From positions 1 to 25,362 of the forward strand of contig JAJZPY010000015.1 of NCBI GenBank assembly GCA_021811005.1: DNA of 25,362 nt, written 5' to 3'. A program made the position numbers and the translations under genes. This document shows positions 16,650 to 25,355 of this stretch, one piece after another. The number at the start of each line of letters is the position of its first letter. Position 1 is the stretch's first letter. The notes under the pieces were generated by a model. That model saw nothing but the letters and a program-made list of their open reading frames with translations, was not told the origin of the DNA and searched no databases. This DNA is from Pseudomonadota bacterium. Its GTDB lineage: Bacteria; Pseudomonadota; Gammaproteobacteria; Burkholderiales; Ferrovaceae.

Positions 16650-17083
16650 CAGCCACCCCGGCTCAGACGGCGCACGCGCTCGGAAGGCGTGATGATGTCG
16701 GTCAGCCGGATGCCGAACTTGTCGTTCACCACCACTACTTCACCCTGGGCAATCAAAAACCCGTTGATCAGGACGTCCAGTGGTTCACCCGCCAGGCCGG
16801 ACAACTCCACCACCGAACCCTGCGCAAGCTGCAACAGGTTCTTGATGGGCATTTTGGTCCGACCCAGCTCCACCGTCAGCTGGACCGGAATGTCCATGAT
16901 CATTTCCAGATCATTGTGTCCCGACATTCCGCTGTCGGTGCCGAATTTCTCGAAAACATGCGGCTGGGCAGGGACGGACATTTCCGGCACTGCGGCCGGA
17001 GTGCCGGTGGCCTCGGCCGCAGCCTGCTCGGCCAGCGCCGCACCCCAGTCATCCGCGCTGATTTCACCTGCTTCGTTGGGCAT
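16649..17083 (-). CDS. fliN: Flagellar motor switch protein FliN
   Basis: About 144 residues from the ATG at 17083, which has a good AGGGAGAG ribosome binding site; an upstream in-frame start at 17173 would run into fliM. The N-terminal 55 residues are acidic and Ala/Glu-rich (MPNEAGEISADDWGAALAEQ). The C-terminal SpoA domain is clear: MDIPVQLTVELGRTKMPIKN, then GEPLDVLINGFLIAQGEVVVV and FGIRLTDIITPSERVRRL. FliN forms the lower C-ring with FliM and binds FliH. Confidence 0.97.
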   Translation of the reverse strand: MPNEAGEISADDWGAALAEQAAAEATGTPAAVPEMSVPAQPHVFEKFGTDSGMSGHNDLEMIMDIPVQLTVELGRTKMPIKNLLQLAQGSVVELSGLAGEPLDVLINGFLIAQGEVVVVNDKFGIRLTDIITPSERVRRLSRGG

Positions 17084-17094
17084 GATGGCTCTCC

Positions 17095-18078
17095 CTAATT
17101 CTGCCCCCCGGCAGTGGAAATCATTTTTTCCACCTTGAGGGCATATTGATTGTTGAACACCCCATACCGGCATTCCATGACCGGCACTTTGTCTACGCTG
17201 GCGATGACGTTTTCACCCATTTCCATGGGCACCACATCGCCCGCCTTCAGTTTCAGCAGTTGCTCCACCTTGAGCCGGACGGTTCCGAGTTCTGCCACCA
17301 GTTCCACTTCGGCAGACTGGATCTGGCGCGACAGCAACTGCAGCCAGCGTTTGTCCACGGCCAGGTGATCGCCCTGCATGGTGCTGTAGAGCAGCTCCCG
17401 GATGGGTTCGATCATGGAGTAGGGCATGCAGACGTGAAATGCGCCTCCCAGCCCTCCGAATTCCACGTCAAACGTGGTCAGGATCACCACTTCGTTTGGC
17501 GTTGCAATATTGGCAAATTGCGGATTCATTTCCGAACGGACGAATTCGAACTGCAGGCGATAAACCGCCTCCCAGGATTTCGTGTAGGCCTCGAACACCG
17601 CAGTAATCAGCTTCTGGATGATGCGGTGTTCGGTTTGCGTGAATTCGCGCCCCTCCACCCGGGTGTGAAAACGGCCATCCCCGCCGAACATGTTGTCCAC
17701 CACCAGAAAAACCAGGTTGGGGTCAAACACGAAAAGTGCCGTTCCCCGCAGCGGATTGGCATGTATCAGGTTGATGTTGGTGGGCACCGGCAAGTTGCGG
17801 ATGAACTCGCTGAATTTGGTCACCCGAAGTTGCCCCACGGAAACATCCGCCGTGCGGCGCATCAGGTTGAACAGGGAAATCCTGAACAGCCGGGCAAAGC
17901 GCTCGTTGATGATTTCCATGGTGGGCATGCGCCCACGAACGATCCGCTCCTGCTTGCCCAGATTGTAGCTGCGGATGCTGCTGTCATCCCCGGCAGGTTT
18001 CTCGGCCTCGTCGCTCTCGCCGGTCACCCCCCTGAGCAGGGAATCAACTTCTTCCTGGGAGAGAAATTCGTCCGCCAT
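17095..18078 (-). CDS. fliM: Flagellar motor switch protein FliM
   Basis: A 327-residue protein, the usual FliM length. The N terminus carries the CheY-P-binding peptide (LSQEEVDSLL, 6-15), so the motor is probably under chemotaxis control. The middle domain has VVDNMFGGDGRFHTRVEGRE, with the conserved GG-D-G loop that contacts FliG. The C-terminal SpoA-like domain (LVAELGTVRLKVEQLLKLKAGDVVPM) pairs with FliN. It lies between fliL and fliN with short spacers. Confidence 0.97.
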   Translation of the reverse strand: MADEFLSQEEVDSLLRGVTGESDEAEKPAGDDSSIRSYNLGKQERIVRGRMPTMEIINERFARLFRISLFNLMRRTADVSVGQLRVTKFSEFIRNLPVPTNINLIHANPLRGTALFVFDPNLVFLVVDNMFGGDGRFHTRVEGREFTQTEHRIIQKLITAVFEAYTKSWEAVYRLQFEFVRSEMNPQFANIATPNEVVILTTFDVEFGGLGGAFHVCMPYSMIEPIRELLYSTMQGDHLAVDKRWLQLLSRQIQSAEVELVAELGTVRLKVEQLLKLKAGDVVPMEMGENVIASVDKVPVMECRYGVFNNQYALKVEKMISTAGGQN

Positions 18079-18087
18079 GAATCACAC

Positions 18088-18822
18088 TCACTGGATTATG
18101 AACGACGTGAACAGGACATCCGCGATGCCGTCACGATTTTTTTCCGAGGCATCCTCTGCCGAGGTGCCTTGCGCTGCGGGAGCGGAGGCTGGCGTCTGGG
18201 CTGCAACGGCCGTTCCGGGTTCGGCTGGCGCACCTGCCGCACCTGCCGGTGCGGCTGTGTCCTGGGCCGGCGCCTGGGATGGCTGTGTCGCCGCATCCCC
18301 TGCGGCGGGCGGTGTCGTTGCAGCAGGCGCAGCCACCGGAGCTTTGGCGGCCTCTGTCTTGGGATGCTGTACTGCAGTTGGAATGCCCAAAATGGTATTG
18401 ACCGCCACGATGATTTCTCCGGCAAGCTTTTTCTTGCCATCCACGGTGAGCAGCTCCGATGCATATTTGCTGGACAGCAGCAGCAGCAGGCTGCTGCGGA
18501 TTTCCGGCATCGCGTTCTTGAGCTTCTCGCTCAGGTCCTGGTTGTAGAACTTGAGCGACAGTCCCACCTGCAATACCTGGTCTCCCTGCTCACGCTGAAG
18601 GTTGACGGTAAACGGATCCAGCGGAACAAAAATAGGCTGGGCAGACAATTTGGCCTCGGATTTCTTCTCTTCTGCTCCGTGTCCCCCGCCTTTCATGAAA
18701 TACCAGGCCGCACCGCCTCCCAGAACCAAAACCAGGAAGGCCACCGCAGCCAGCAGAATCGTTTTTCGCTTCTTCGGCTTCGGGGCTGCAGCTTCAGGCG
18801 CTTTTTTGTCTTCTTTGGCCAT
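18088..18822 (-). CDS. fliL: Flagellar stator-associated membrane protein FliL with long Pro/Ala linker
   Basis: A 244-residue protein; typical FliL is about 150-180. A Lys/Pro-rich cytoplasmic start is followed by a membrane helix (about 21-43). A conserved periplasmic core follows: IFVPLDPFTVNLQREQGDQVLQVGLSL, then NAMPEIRSSLLLLLSSKYASELLTVDGKKKLAGEI. The expected C-terminal end VLFTSFIIQ is present at 236-244. It is separated from the core by a Pro/Ala/Thr-rich, probably disordered stretch at residues 154-230. FliL surrounds or supports the MotAB stator in the periplasm. Start chosen at the ATG at 18822, which is preceded by GAGAA. Confidence 0.95.
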   Translation of the reverse strand: MAKEDKKAPEAAAPKPKKRKTILLAAVAFLVLVLGGGAAWYFMKGGGHGAEEKKSEAKLSAQPIFVPLDPFTVNLQREQGDQVLQVGLSLKFYNQDLSEKLKNAMPEIRSSLLLLLSSKYASELLTVDGKKKLAGEIIVAVNTILGIPTAVQHPKTEAAKAPVAAPAATTPPAAGDAATQPSQAPAQDTAAPAGAAGAPAEPGTAVAAQTPASAPAAQGTSAEDASEKNRDGIADVLFTSFIIQ

Positions 18823-18851
18823 TCAGATTCTCGTCAAAAGGAAAAGGCAAC

Positions 18852-20045
18852 TCAGGCGAAAGTATCCACCAGCCCCTGGGAAACCCAGGAGCTGCCGACT
18901 TTGGTGCCCGATGCCACAGAGGATACCTCAATGGCGCCATTCCCGGATGTTCTCGCTTGCTGCTGCCCTCCTCCCGTAAAGGCATTCTGGGCGCCCTGCC
19001 CTCCCTGGTCGCTCACTGAGGCATTGCCCAGCATGATGCCGTTATCCGCCAGCATGTCGCGCAGACGAGGCAAGGCTTGGCTGACGGCTTCACGCACCGC
19101 AGCATGCGGAGACGTGAAAAAAGCGCTGGCCTGGTCGCCGCTCACATGCAACACCACCTTCAACGGACCCAGGTCGGGAGGGTTCAGGTGAAGTTCTGCG
19201 CTGTGATCCGTTTGCGTGGTCATCCAGGTGATTTTCTGTCCCAGCTCGTCGCCCCAGCGGCTGCTGCCCACAGGGCTGCCGATCGACTGGGGCGCTGTCG
19301 GGCCGGCAGCCGGCGTGTACGACATGAGCATCTGCGTGGCCCCGTGGGATTGAATTTGCGCCGTGACCACGGCATCGGGGATACGGCTGTCGCGGCTTTG
19401 GGTTGCGCTGTCCACGATCGGTCCATTGGCCAGAGCCGCCTGACCCATTGCTTGTTCCAGGTTGCGGGAAAACGGTTCCTGAACAGCGGAAGGAAGCGGC
19501 GGTGGCAAGCTCCCGGCGGCAGATGTCATCGGCAAGCCGGTCGCGGCAGCCAGGCTGCCAAAGCCGGGTGGCAAAGCGGCATTGCTGATCGAGTCGGACA
19601 AGGCTGCCGGCTGGGGCGTCACGGGCCCCGGTTCAGGGGACGCGGGCTGGGCCGAAACAGTGGGCATTTGCCCCGGAATGAGGGGAAGCCCCATGAGTGC
19701 CGCCAGCCCGGCCTGGGCGCTGGGGGCGGGTGCCGCGTCGGGAGTGTCCGCCGCTGTTTTGTCACCAGTCTTGCCTGCCGTTTTGTCGACCTCAATCAGC
19801 TTCAGGGCCGTCTCCGTGGCCACAGCCGCCACTGGGGTCGCAGCCGGTTTGGCTTCGGAACTTGCCATCTGGCGGGCTAACACATCATTGAACGTTTGCC
19901 CGGCAGTGCCTCCCTGACCACCGCTGCCGTCGGCCGAAGCCGCGTTGGCGCCGGCACCGGCATTGGCACCGACTCCGCTGGCAGCGGCCGGTTGCGATGG
20001 GGACGGCGCAAGGGCAACGCCTGGGGTAATGGGCAATGATTTCAT
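18852..20045 (-). CDS. fliK: Flagellar hook-length control protein FliK
   Basis: A 397-residue protein. The first 250 residues are low-complexity Ala/Pro/Gly/Ser-rich, as expected for the extended ruler part. Residues about 258-347 are the conserved C-terminal switch domain, with QTDHSAELHLNPPDLGPLKVVL and FTSPHAAVREAVSQALPRLRDML. FliK measures the hook as it is exported and triggers the change of export specificity at FlhB. The N-terminal part is not alignable by eye; the call rests on the C-terminal domain and the position between fliJ and fliL. Confidence 0.94.
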   Translation of the reverse strand: MKSLPITPGVALAPSPSQPAAASGVGANAGAGANAASADGSGGQGGTAGQTFNDVLARQMASSEAKPAATPVAAVATETALKLIEVDKTAGKTGDKTAADTPDAAPAPSAQAGLAALMGLPLIPGQMPTVSAQPASPEPGPVTPQPAALSDSISNAALPPGFGSLAAATGLPMTSAAGSLPPPLPSAVQEPFSRNLEQAMGQAALANGPIVDSATQSRDSRIPDAVVTAQIQSHGATQMLMSYTPAAGPTAPQSIGSPVGSSRWGDELGQKITWMTTQTDHSAELHLNPPDLGPLKVVLHVSGDQASAFFTSPHAAVREAVSQALPRLRDMLADNGIMLGNASVSDQGGQGAQNAFTGGGQQQARTSGNGAIEVSSVASGTKVGSSWVSQGLVDTFA

Positions 20046-20066
20046 GACAGGGCTCCCGGTGCTGGG

Positions 20067-20516
20067 TTACTCGTTGGAAGTATTTCTGGCGGCGAACTGC
20101 CCCGCCTGCTCGTCCTGCATCTTCTGTTCCATGCGGCGGCTTTGCAGTTGCTGGGCTTCCGCATGCCGCTGGGCCAGGGTATCGAATGACTTCATGCTGC
20201 GCTGAGCTTCGGCCAGCGCCTCGCGCCCTGCCTGCACCGAACGGGCGGCCTGCTCGATGACGCCTCGCTGCTGCTGGACCGCTTCATCCAGCCGGACAAG
20301 AAATCGCTGGAAGTTGCTGATGCCCGCGGAATCCATGCCGTTCCGGCTCTGCACCAGGAATTTCTCCTGGTAATCCTTGCGAAACTGCAGCAGGGTTTCG
20401 AGTTTTTTCTGCTCGGAATTCTGCGCACGCGTGAGCTCGCCCAACTTGCGCGTGGCGAATTCGCTGTTGCGATGGGAAAGGTCAAGCAAAGGCTGCAATG
20501 TAAAGGGCTGGGCCAT
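20067..20516 (-). CDS. fliJ: Flagellar export chaperone FliJ
   Basis: A 149-residue, almost wholly helical coiled-coil protein, the usual size for FliJ. The pattern FTLQPLLDLSHRNSEFATRKLGEL, then long heptad-like Glu/Gln/Arg-rich helices, fits the family. FliJ sits in the centre of the FliI ATPase ring and contacts FlhA in the cytoplasm. It follows fliI by 13 bases. Sequence is weakly conserved in this family, so position contributes strongly. Confidence 0.92.
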   Translation of the reverse strand: MAQPFTLQPLLDLSHRNSEFATRKLGELTRAQNSEQKKLETLLQFRKDYQEKFLVQSRNGMDSAGISNFQRFLVRLDEAVQQQRGVIEQAARSVQAGREALAEAQRSMKSFDTLAQRHAEAQQLQSRRMEQKMQDEQAGQFAARNTSNE

Positions 20517-20529
20517 GATCTATGCCGCG

Positions 20530-21942
20530 TCATCCATTATTGTTCTGAAACAAACCCGAAAAATCAGCCATGCCTGCGGCATGGGTGGCTCGCTCATCCA
20601 TGCGCTGCATGAGAAATTGCTCCATGGCCGGGAAACGGGCCACCCCTTCATCCAGCAGCGGATCCGTTCCCTTCACGTAGGCGCCAACGCTGATCAGGTC
20701 GCGGTTGCGCTGGTAATGGGCATAAAGCTGCTTGAATCGCTGCACCTGGGAAAAATGCTGCGGGTCCACCAGATGGTTCATGGCACGACTGATGGAAGCT
20801 TCGATGTCAATGGCCGGATAATGCCCCTGTTCCGCCAGGCGACGGGACAGCACCACATGGCCGTCCAGAATGGCCCGCGCACTGTCCGCAATGGGGTCCT
20901 GCTGGTCGTCGCCTTCCGTCAGCACGGTGTAAAAGGCCGTGATGGACCCTCCTCCGTCTGGGCCATTCCCGGCACGCTCCACCAGTTTCGGCAGCTTGGC
21001 GAAGACAGAAGGGGGATAGCCTTTGGTGGCCGGAGGTTCGCCGATGGCCAACGCGATTTCGCGTTGTGCCATGGCATAACGGGTGAGCGAATCCATGATC
21101 AGCAACACGTTTTTGCCCTGATCCCGAAAATATTCCGCGATGGTGGTGGCATAAGCGGCGCCTTGCATGCGCACCAGCGGGCTGGTGTCCGCGGGCGCCG
21201 CCACCACGACGGAACGTGCCAGGCCTTGCGGTCCGAGAATGTCGTTGATGAACTCCTTGACTTCCCGCCCCCGCTCGCCGATCAGTCCGACCACAATGAC
21301 GTCTGCGCTGGTGTAGCGCGCCATCATGCCGAGCAGCACGCTTTTTCCCACCCCGCTGCCCGAGAAAAGCCCCATGCGCTGGCCACGGCCCACGGTCAGC
21401 AGCGCATTGATGGCACGCACGCCCACGTCCAGCACACCCCGGATTGGTGCCCGGTCGAGCGGATTGATCGGCCGGCTCTGGAGCGGCGCACTTTCCGCAT
21501 CCTGCAAGGGACCCAGGGCATCTAGGGGCCGGCCGGCACCGTCCAGTACGCGCCCCAGGAGCGAATCGCCCACGGGCAGGTGGCGCACCAGGTCGCTGGC
21601 ACGGCGCCGGGGATGGCTGGGACGCCCCACCGTCACGGCATCTTGGGCCGGGGCAGCCGGGACCACACGGGCACCAGGCAACACGCCATGCACGTCATTT
21701 TCCGGCATGAGGAACAGCCGGTCTCCCGAAAAGCCGACCACTTCGGCTTCGATGCGGTGATTTTGCAATTCCACGATGCAGGTGCTTCCCACCGGCATGC
21801 GAAGCCCGACCGCTTCCATGACAAGCCCCGTCACCCGCGTCAGTTGCCCGCTCACCTGAAGCGCCTGCGCATGGGCCACGGCTTCACGGGCCGTTTCAAG
21901 CCCGGAAACCCACGCCTCGCGATGACGCAGCGGCGCACTCAT
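20530..21942 (-). CDS. fliI: Flagellum-specific export ATPase FliI
   Basis: About 470 residues from the ATG at 21942, which overlaps the fliH stop as ATGA; a GTG at 21957 is less likely. The Walker A motif SGSGVGKS is near residues 194-201. Walker B is in NVLLIMDSLTRYAMAQREIALAIGEPPATKGYPPSVF. The N-terminal beta-barrel domain and the RYTSADVIVVGLIGERGREV block are typical of F1-like type III ATPases. FliI powers substrate unloading at the export gate together with FliH and FliJ. Confidence 0.98.
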   Translation of the reverse strand: MSAPLRHREAWVSGLETAREAVAHAQALQVSGQLTRVTGLVMEAVGLRMPVGSTCIVELQNHRIEAEVVGFSGDRLFLMPENDVHGVLPGARVVPAAPAQDAVTVGRPSHPRRRASDLVRHLPVGDSLLGRVLDGAGRPLDALGPLQDAESAPLQSRPINPLDRAPIRGVLDVGVRAINALLTVGRGQRMGLFSGSGVGKSVLLGMMARYTSADVIVVGLIGERGREVKEFINDILGPQGLARSVVVAAPADTSPLVRMQGAAYATTIAEYFRDQGKNVLLIMDSLTRYAMAQREIALAIGEPPATKGYPPSVFAKLPKLVERAGNGPDGGGSITAFYTVLTEGDDQQDPIADSARAILDGHVVLSRRLAEQGHYPAIDIEASISRAMNHLVDPQHFSQVQRFKQLYAHYQRNRDLISVGAYVKGTDPLLDEGVARFPAMEQFLMQRMDERATHAAGMADFSGLFQNNNG

Positions 21943-22565
21943 GGCTCGCCCATCCACTGTCCATCCTGGCCAAGGCTCGCCACGATGTGTTGCCAGCGCT
22001 TCTCCAGCGAAGCATCGATCTGGCTGTGGGCCGTCTCCACGCGGCAGCCGCCGCGCACGATGTTCAGGTCTTCAAAAATCTTCCAGCCCGAATGAGTCAG
22101 TTGTTCTCCGATTGCAGCACGCACCAGGATGGCGTCATCGGGATGCAGGGCCAGGTGGGCGCCATGGCTGAAATGGGGCAGGCTGCTGACTGCCTCGCGC
22201 ACCACGTCGAGCACGAGTTCCGGCTTGATCTGCAGCGTTTGTCGCACCATCTGCCGCGCCACTTCCAGGGCCAGGTCGAGCAAGCCCTGGAACACATCCT
22301 GGTCCACCTGCTTCAACTGGCGGTCGAGCCCGTTCACCAGTCCAACCAGCCGTTCCGCTTCCTGGGCAGCCTTCTGCCGCCCTTCTGCATAACCGGCCTG
22401 ATACCCTTCCTCGTGCGCCTGCTGGTGAATCTGCTCCAGTTCCGCAGCGGTGGGCAAGGAACTGGCCATGCCCGGTGCATGCCGGCTGCGGGCGCCGTCA
22501 AAACTGGGAAGCTCCCAACGCTGGTAGGGCGTCAGGTGTTCCTTTGGCGTATCCATTTCAGACAT
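21939..22565 (-). CDS. fliH: Flagellar export ATPase regulator FliH
   Basis: About 208 residues from the ATG at 22565, or 205 from the ATG at 22556 just after the fliG stop; longer in-frame starts lie inside fliG. The middle has an Ala/Glu/Gln helix region (HQQAHEEGYQAGYAEGRQKAAQEAERL) with the small-x-x-x-small spacing known from FliH. The C-terminal domain (FQGLLDLALEVARQMVRQTL, then LALHPDDAILVRAAI and GGCRVETAHSQIDASLEKRW) matches the family. FliH dimers link FliI to FliN at the C-ring. Confidence 0.95.
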   Translation of the reverse strand: MSEMDTPKEHLTPYQRWELPSFDGARSRHAPGMASSLPTAAELEQIHQQAHEEGYQAGYAEGRQKAAQEAERLVGLVNGLDRQLKQVDQDVFQGLLDLALEVARQMVRQTLQIKPELVLDVVREAVSSLPHFSHGAHLALHPDDAILVRAAIGEQLTHSGWKIFEDLNIVRGGCRVETAHSQIDASLEKRWQHIVASLGQDGQWMGEP

Positions 22566-23553
22566 AAGCATCATCGGCTTTTCCGCCCAGCACGATCTGG
22601 CCTTCGTCAGCCATGCGCCGGACAATCTTCAGGATTTCCTTCTGCTCTGCTTCCACCTCGCTCAGTTTCACAGGACCTTTCGCATCCAGGTCTTCGCGCA
22701 TCATTTCGGCTGCACGCTGGGACATGTTCTTGAAGATCTTTTCGCGCAGTTCGGGGCTCGCACCCTTGAGCGCCACGATCAGGGACTCCGACTGGACTTC
22801 GCGCAACATGAGCTGGATGCCGCGATCGTCAATTTCAATCAGGTTGTCGAAGACAAACATTTCATCGATGATTTTTTGCGCCAGCTCCTGGTCATAGCCG
22901 CGCACCGCCTCGACGACTGAAGCTTCCAGCGCCCCCCCCATGAAATTGAGGATTTCCGCTGCCGCTCGCGACCCGCCCTTGATGCGCTTTTTGGCCGCCG
23001 CATTGCCGGTCAGCAGTTTGGTCAGCACGTCGTTGAGTTCACGCAAGGCCACAGGCTGCACGCCGTCGAGCGTGGCAATGCGCAAAATGACGTCGTTGCG
23101 GATGCGCTCCGTGAAAAAACCCAGTACGCCGGCACACAGATCCGGTTCCAGGTGAACCAGGATCGTGGCGATGATCTGGGGATGTTCGCCGCCGATCAGT
23201 TCCGCGATGGATGCGGCATCCATCCACTTGAGACTTTCGATGCCGCTGGTGTCGCCGCCATGCAGGATCCGGTCGATCAGGCCGGCTGCCTTGTCGTCTC
23301 CCAGTGCGCGGGTCAGCATCTTTCGAATGTAGTCCGAAGAATCCATGCCGACGGTGGTCTTCTTCGACGCCATTTGGTGGAACTCCTGGAACACCTGGGT
23401 GATCTGGTCCCGGGAGAGGCTTTTGAGGCTCACCATGGCCGCGCTGATTTTCTGGACCTCTTTCGGTTCCAGGTGCTTGAGCACTTCCGCAGCCTCGTTT
23501 TCCCCGATGGTCATCAGCAAAATCGCACTTTTGTTGACGCCCACGTCACTCAT
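22558..23553 (-). CDS. fliG: Flagellar motor switch protein FliG
   Basis: A 331-residue protein. The middle-domain EHPQ motif is at 123-126, the MFVF hinge motif at 232-235, and the C-terminal torque helix region follows with charged residues (Lys263, Arg281, Arg286, Asp288) that match the usual stator-facing pattern. FliG joins the MS-ring (FliF) to FliM and carries torque. It overlaps fliF by eight bases at its start, which implies coupled translation of the two interacting proteins. Confidence 0.98.
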   Translation of the reverse strand: MSDVGVNKSAILLMTIGENEAAEVLKHLEPKEVQKISAAMVSLKSLSRDQITQVFQEFHQMASKKTTVGMDSSDYIRKMLTRALGDDKAAGLIDRILHGGDTSGIESLKWMDAASIAELIGGEHPQIIATILVHLEPDLCAGVLGFFTERIRNDVILRIATLDGVQPVALRELNDVLTKLLTGNAAAKKRIKGGSRAAAEILNFMGGALEASVVEAVRGYDQELAQKIIDEMFVFDNLIEIDDRGIQLMLREVQSESLIVALKGASPELREKIFKNMSQRAAEMMREDLDAKGPVKLSEVEAEQKEILKIVRRMADEGQIVLGGKADDAYV

Positions 23554-25231
23554 TGGCGGCCACCCATTCCTTGACTACGGAAGCGACGATCTTGGGGTCC
23601 TGTTGCGCCAGTTGCTTGGCGGTACCCAGGTTGTTTTCATAAGAGGGCACATACCCCGCTTGCGACCCCTGGTCGGTCATGGGCGGGATGTCGTTGCGCT
23701 GCATGCGCGGCTCGGGCAAGCGTGCCAGAACCCGGGAGAGGTTGCGGAAAGCCGGGCGAATGATGCCCAGAACCAGAAACAGGGCCACAGCGCCAATCAC
23801 GGCATACTTCAGTCCCTCCTTGACCATGCTCAGGGTCTCGGGCTGCTTCCAGAGCGGCGTTTCCGGGATCACTTCCTTGTGTTCGTTGAAGGCGCTGTTC
23901 AGCAGGCTCAGCGTGTCCCCCCGCTTTTCGTCAAAGCCCACCGCGTCCTTGATGAGGGCGGAAATCTGATTTTTTTCCGCGTCGCTCAGAGGCCGCGTAC
24001 TCACTTTGCCTGCCGCATCGGTGACCGTGCGGTTGTTCAGCACAACGGCGACAGACAGGCGGCGCAGCAGGCCCACGGCCATTTTGGTATGGCTGATGGT
24101 GCGGTCCACCTGGAAGTTGGTGGTGGTTTCCTTGCGGTTGCTGCTGCTGGTCGGCACGGAAGACTGCGCAGCCGCGGCAGTCCCGGCAGCCGCAGCCGGC
24201 GCACCCGGTTTGGCGGCTCCCGCCACCGCAGGCTTTGCGGGCGGCGCATTGAGCGGCGCTGTGGCCGGCACCGGAGGCTGGTTGGACAAGGCTCCGGGAA
24301 TGCCTCCAGTCGTGGTGCTCCCATTGGTGTTGTCGGATTCCAGGGTCTGCTGGCTCAACACTGCGGCCTGGTTGGGCGGCTGATTGGGTTTGTAGGTCTC
24401 CGCCGTCTGTTCGGACTGCGTGAAATCCACATCCACCGTCACCTGGGCGTGAACATTGCGCGGTCCCACCAGCGGCGTGACGATGTCTTCGATGCGTTTG
24501 GCGTAGTCTCCTTCCACCTGATGGACGTATTTCAACTGGCTTTCATCCAGGCCGGTATTGGCCTTGTCGGGCGGCGCGCTGAGCAGCGTGCCGCTCTGGT
24601 CCACCACGGTGACGTTTTTGGCCGGCATGTTGGGCACGCTGCTGGAAATGAGATGAACCACGGCATTGACCTGCCCTGCGTCCAGCGTTCTGCCCGGATA
24701 CAGGGCCAGCACCACCGAAGCACTGGGACTTTCCTGGTCTTTCACGAACACCGTGGGTTTGGGAATGGCGAGATGAATGCGCGCCGTCTGGACCGAAGCC
24801 AGGGTCTGGACGGAACGCGCCAGCTCCCCTTCCAGCGCGCGCTTGTAGTTCACCTGCTCCAGAAACTCGCTGGTGCCGAATTTCTGGTTTTCCATCAGCT
24901 CAAACCCGACCGTCCCGCCCTTGGGCAACCCTTGGGACGCCAGCCGCAGGCGCACTTCGTGAACCTGGCTGGCAGGAACCAGCAACGCGCCGCCTCCTTC
25001 CGCAAACTTGTACGGAACGTTCATCTGCTGGAGGGAATCGATGATGGCCCCGCCATCGCGATCCGAAAGGTTGCTGTAGAGCACCCGGTAATCCGGGGTC
25101 GTCCCCCACAGCCACAGGCCGAAAGAGACAGCAATGAGCGCGGCCAAAGCCAGGATGAGGCCCATTTTCTGCTGGCCGGAGAGCTGGTTGAGGGTTTGCG
25201 CCAAAGCGGAGGGTGAGGTGTTTTCTGCCAT
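23546..25231 (-). CDS. fliF: Flagellar MS-ring protein FliF
   Basis: About 561 residues from the ATG at 25231; a TTG at 25255 would add eight residues. Neither start has a clear Shine-Dalgarno. Membrane helices lie near 23-43 and 470-490. The periplasmic ring-building motifs follow the first: YRVLYSNLSDRDGGAIIDSL, then LPKGGTVGFELMENQKFGTS and FLEQVNYKRALEGELARSV. A Pro/Ala-rich stretch about 300-360 lies in the third ring domain. The C-terminal helix (DPKIVASVVKEWVAANE) is the FliG-binding end. It is the first gene of the minus-strand run in this window; fliE is not found upstream of it. Confidence 0.97.
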   Translation of the reverse strand: MAENTSPSALAQTLNQLSGQQKMGLILALAALIAVSFGLWLWGTTPDYRVLYSNLSDRDGGAIIDSLQQMNVPYKFAEGGGALLVPASQVHEVRLRLASQGLPKGGTVGFELMENQKFGTSEFLEQVNYKRALEGELARSVQTLASVQTARIHLAIPKPTVFVKDQESPSASVVLALYPGRTLDAGQVNAVVHLISSSVPNMPAKNVTVVDQSGTLLSAPPDKANTGLDESQLKYVHQVEGDYAKRIEDIVTPLVGPRNVHAQVTVDVDFTQSEQTAETYKPNQPPNQAAVLSQQTLESDNTNGSTTTGGIPGALSNQPPVPATAPLNAPPAKPAVAGAAKPGAPAAAAGTAAAAQSSVPTSSSNRKETTTNFQVDRTISHTKMAVGLLRRLSVAVVLNNRTVTDAAGKVSTRPLSDAEKNQISALIKDAVGFDEKRGDTLSLLNSAFNEHKEVIPETPLWKQPETLSMVKEGLKYAVIGAVALFLVLGIIRPAFRNLSRVLARLPEPRMQRNDIPPMTDQGSQAGYVPSYENNLGTAKQLAQQDPKIVASVVKEWVAANE

Positions 25232-25239
25232 AGTTTCAA

Positions 25240-25278
25240 TCAAGGGTCGGCGCAACTTGGGTCTTTACCGAAATCCAT
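25240..25278 (-). other. Possible 12-codon leader ORF before fliF
   Basis: An ATG at 25278, preceded by TGGAG at a fair distance, opens a 12-codon frame (MDFGKDPSCADP) that ends in TGA at 25240. The stop is eight bases before the fliF ATG, and fliF itself lacks a clear Shine-Dalgarno, so re-initiation is conceivable. A frame this short arises easily by chance, so this is a suggestion only. Confidence 0.2.
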
Positions 25279-25335
25279 TATCTCCAGCCTGCCGGTCGCC
25301 ATACTTTGAAACAGGCGGGGATTCCGGGTGCTTTT

Positions 25336-25355
25336 CACGGATTGGAGAATCCGTG
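25336..25355. repeat. Perfect 8-bp inverted repeat upstream of fliF
   Basis: CACGGATT-GGAG-AATCCGTG is a perfect dyad with a four-base loop, about 105 bases ahead of the fliF start. A second, overlapping dyad ATCCG-TGC-CGGAT follows at 25349-25361. There is no T-run after the stem on either strand, so a simple intrinsic terminator is unlikely. An operator, an RNA hairpin in the fliF leader, or the end of a gene beyond the window are all possible. Confidence 0.45.

Noticed and set aside
17146..19191. 681-codon plus-strand open frame opposite fliM, fliL and part of fliK
   Set aside because: It spans three conserved genes and their junctions, and its protein has no family pattern.
23345..25216. 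623-codon plus-strand open frame opposite fliG and fliF
   Set aside because: Antisense shadow with Arg/Gly/His-rich composition; both minus-strand genes are conserved throughout.
25240..25270. TAAAG followed by GCCGACCC on the minus strand as a sigma-28 promoter for fliF
   Set aside because: The spacing after TAAA is 12 rather than 15 bases, and only the first half of the -10 fits.
25287..25301. GG-N10-GC pattern on the minus strand (TGGCGAC...GGCT) as a sigma-54 promoter for fliF
   Set aside because: Only TGGC and the distal GC match; the -12 element lacks TTGC, and such patterns are frequent in GC-rich DNA.
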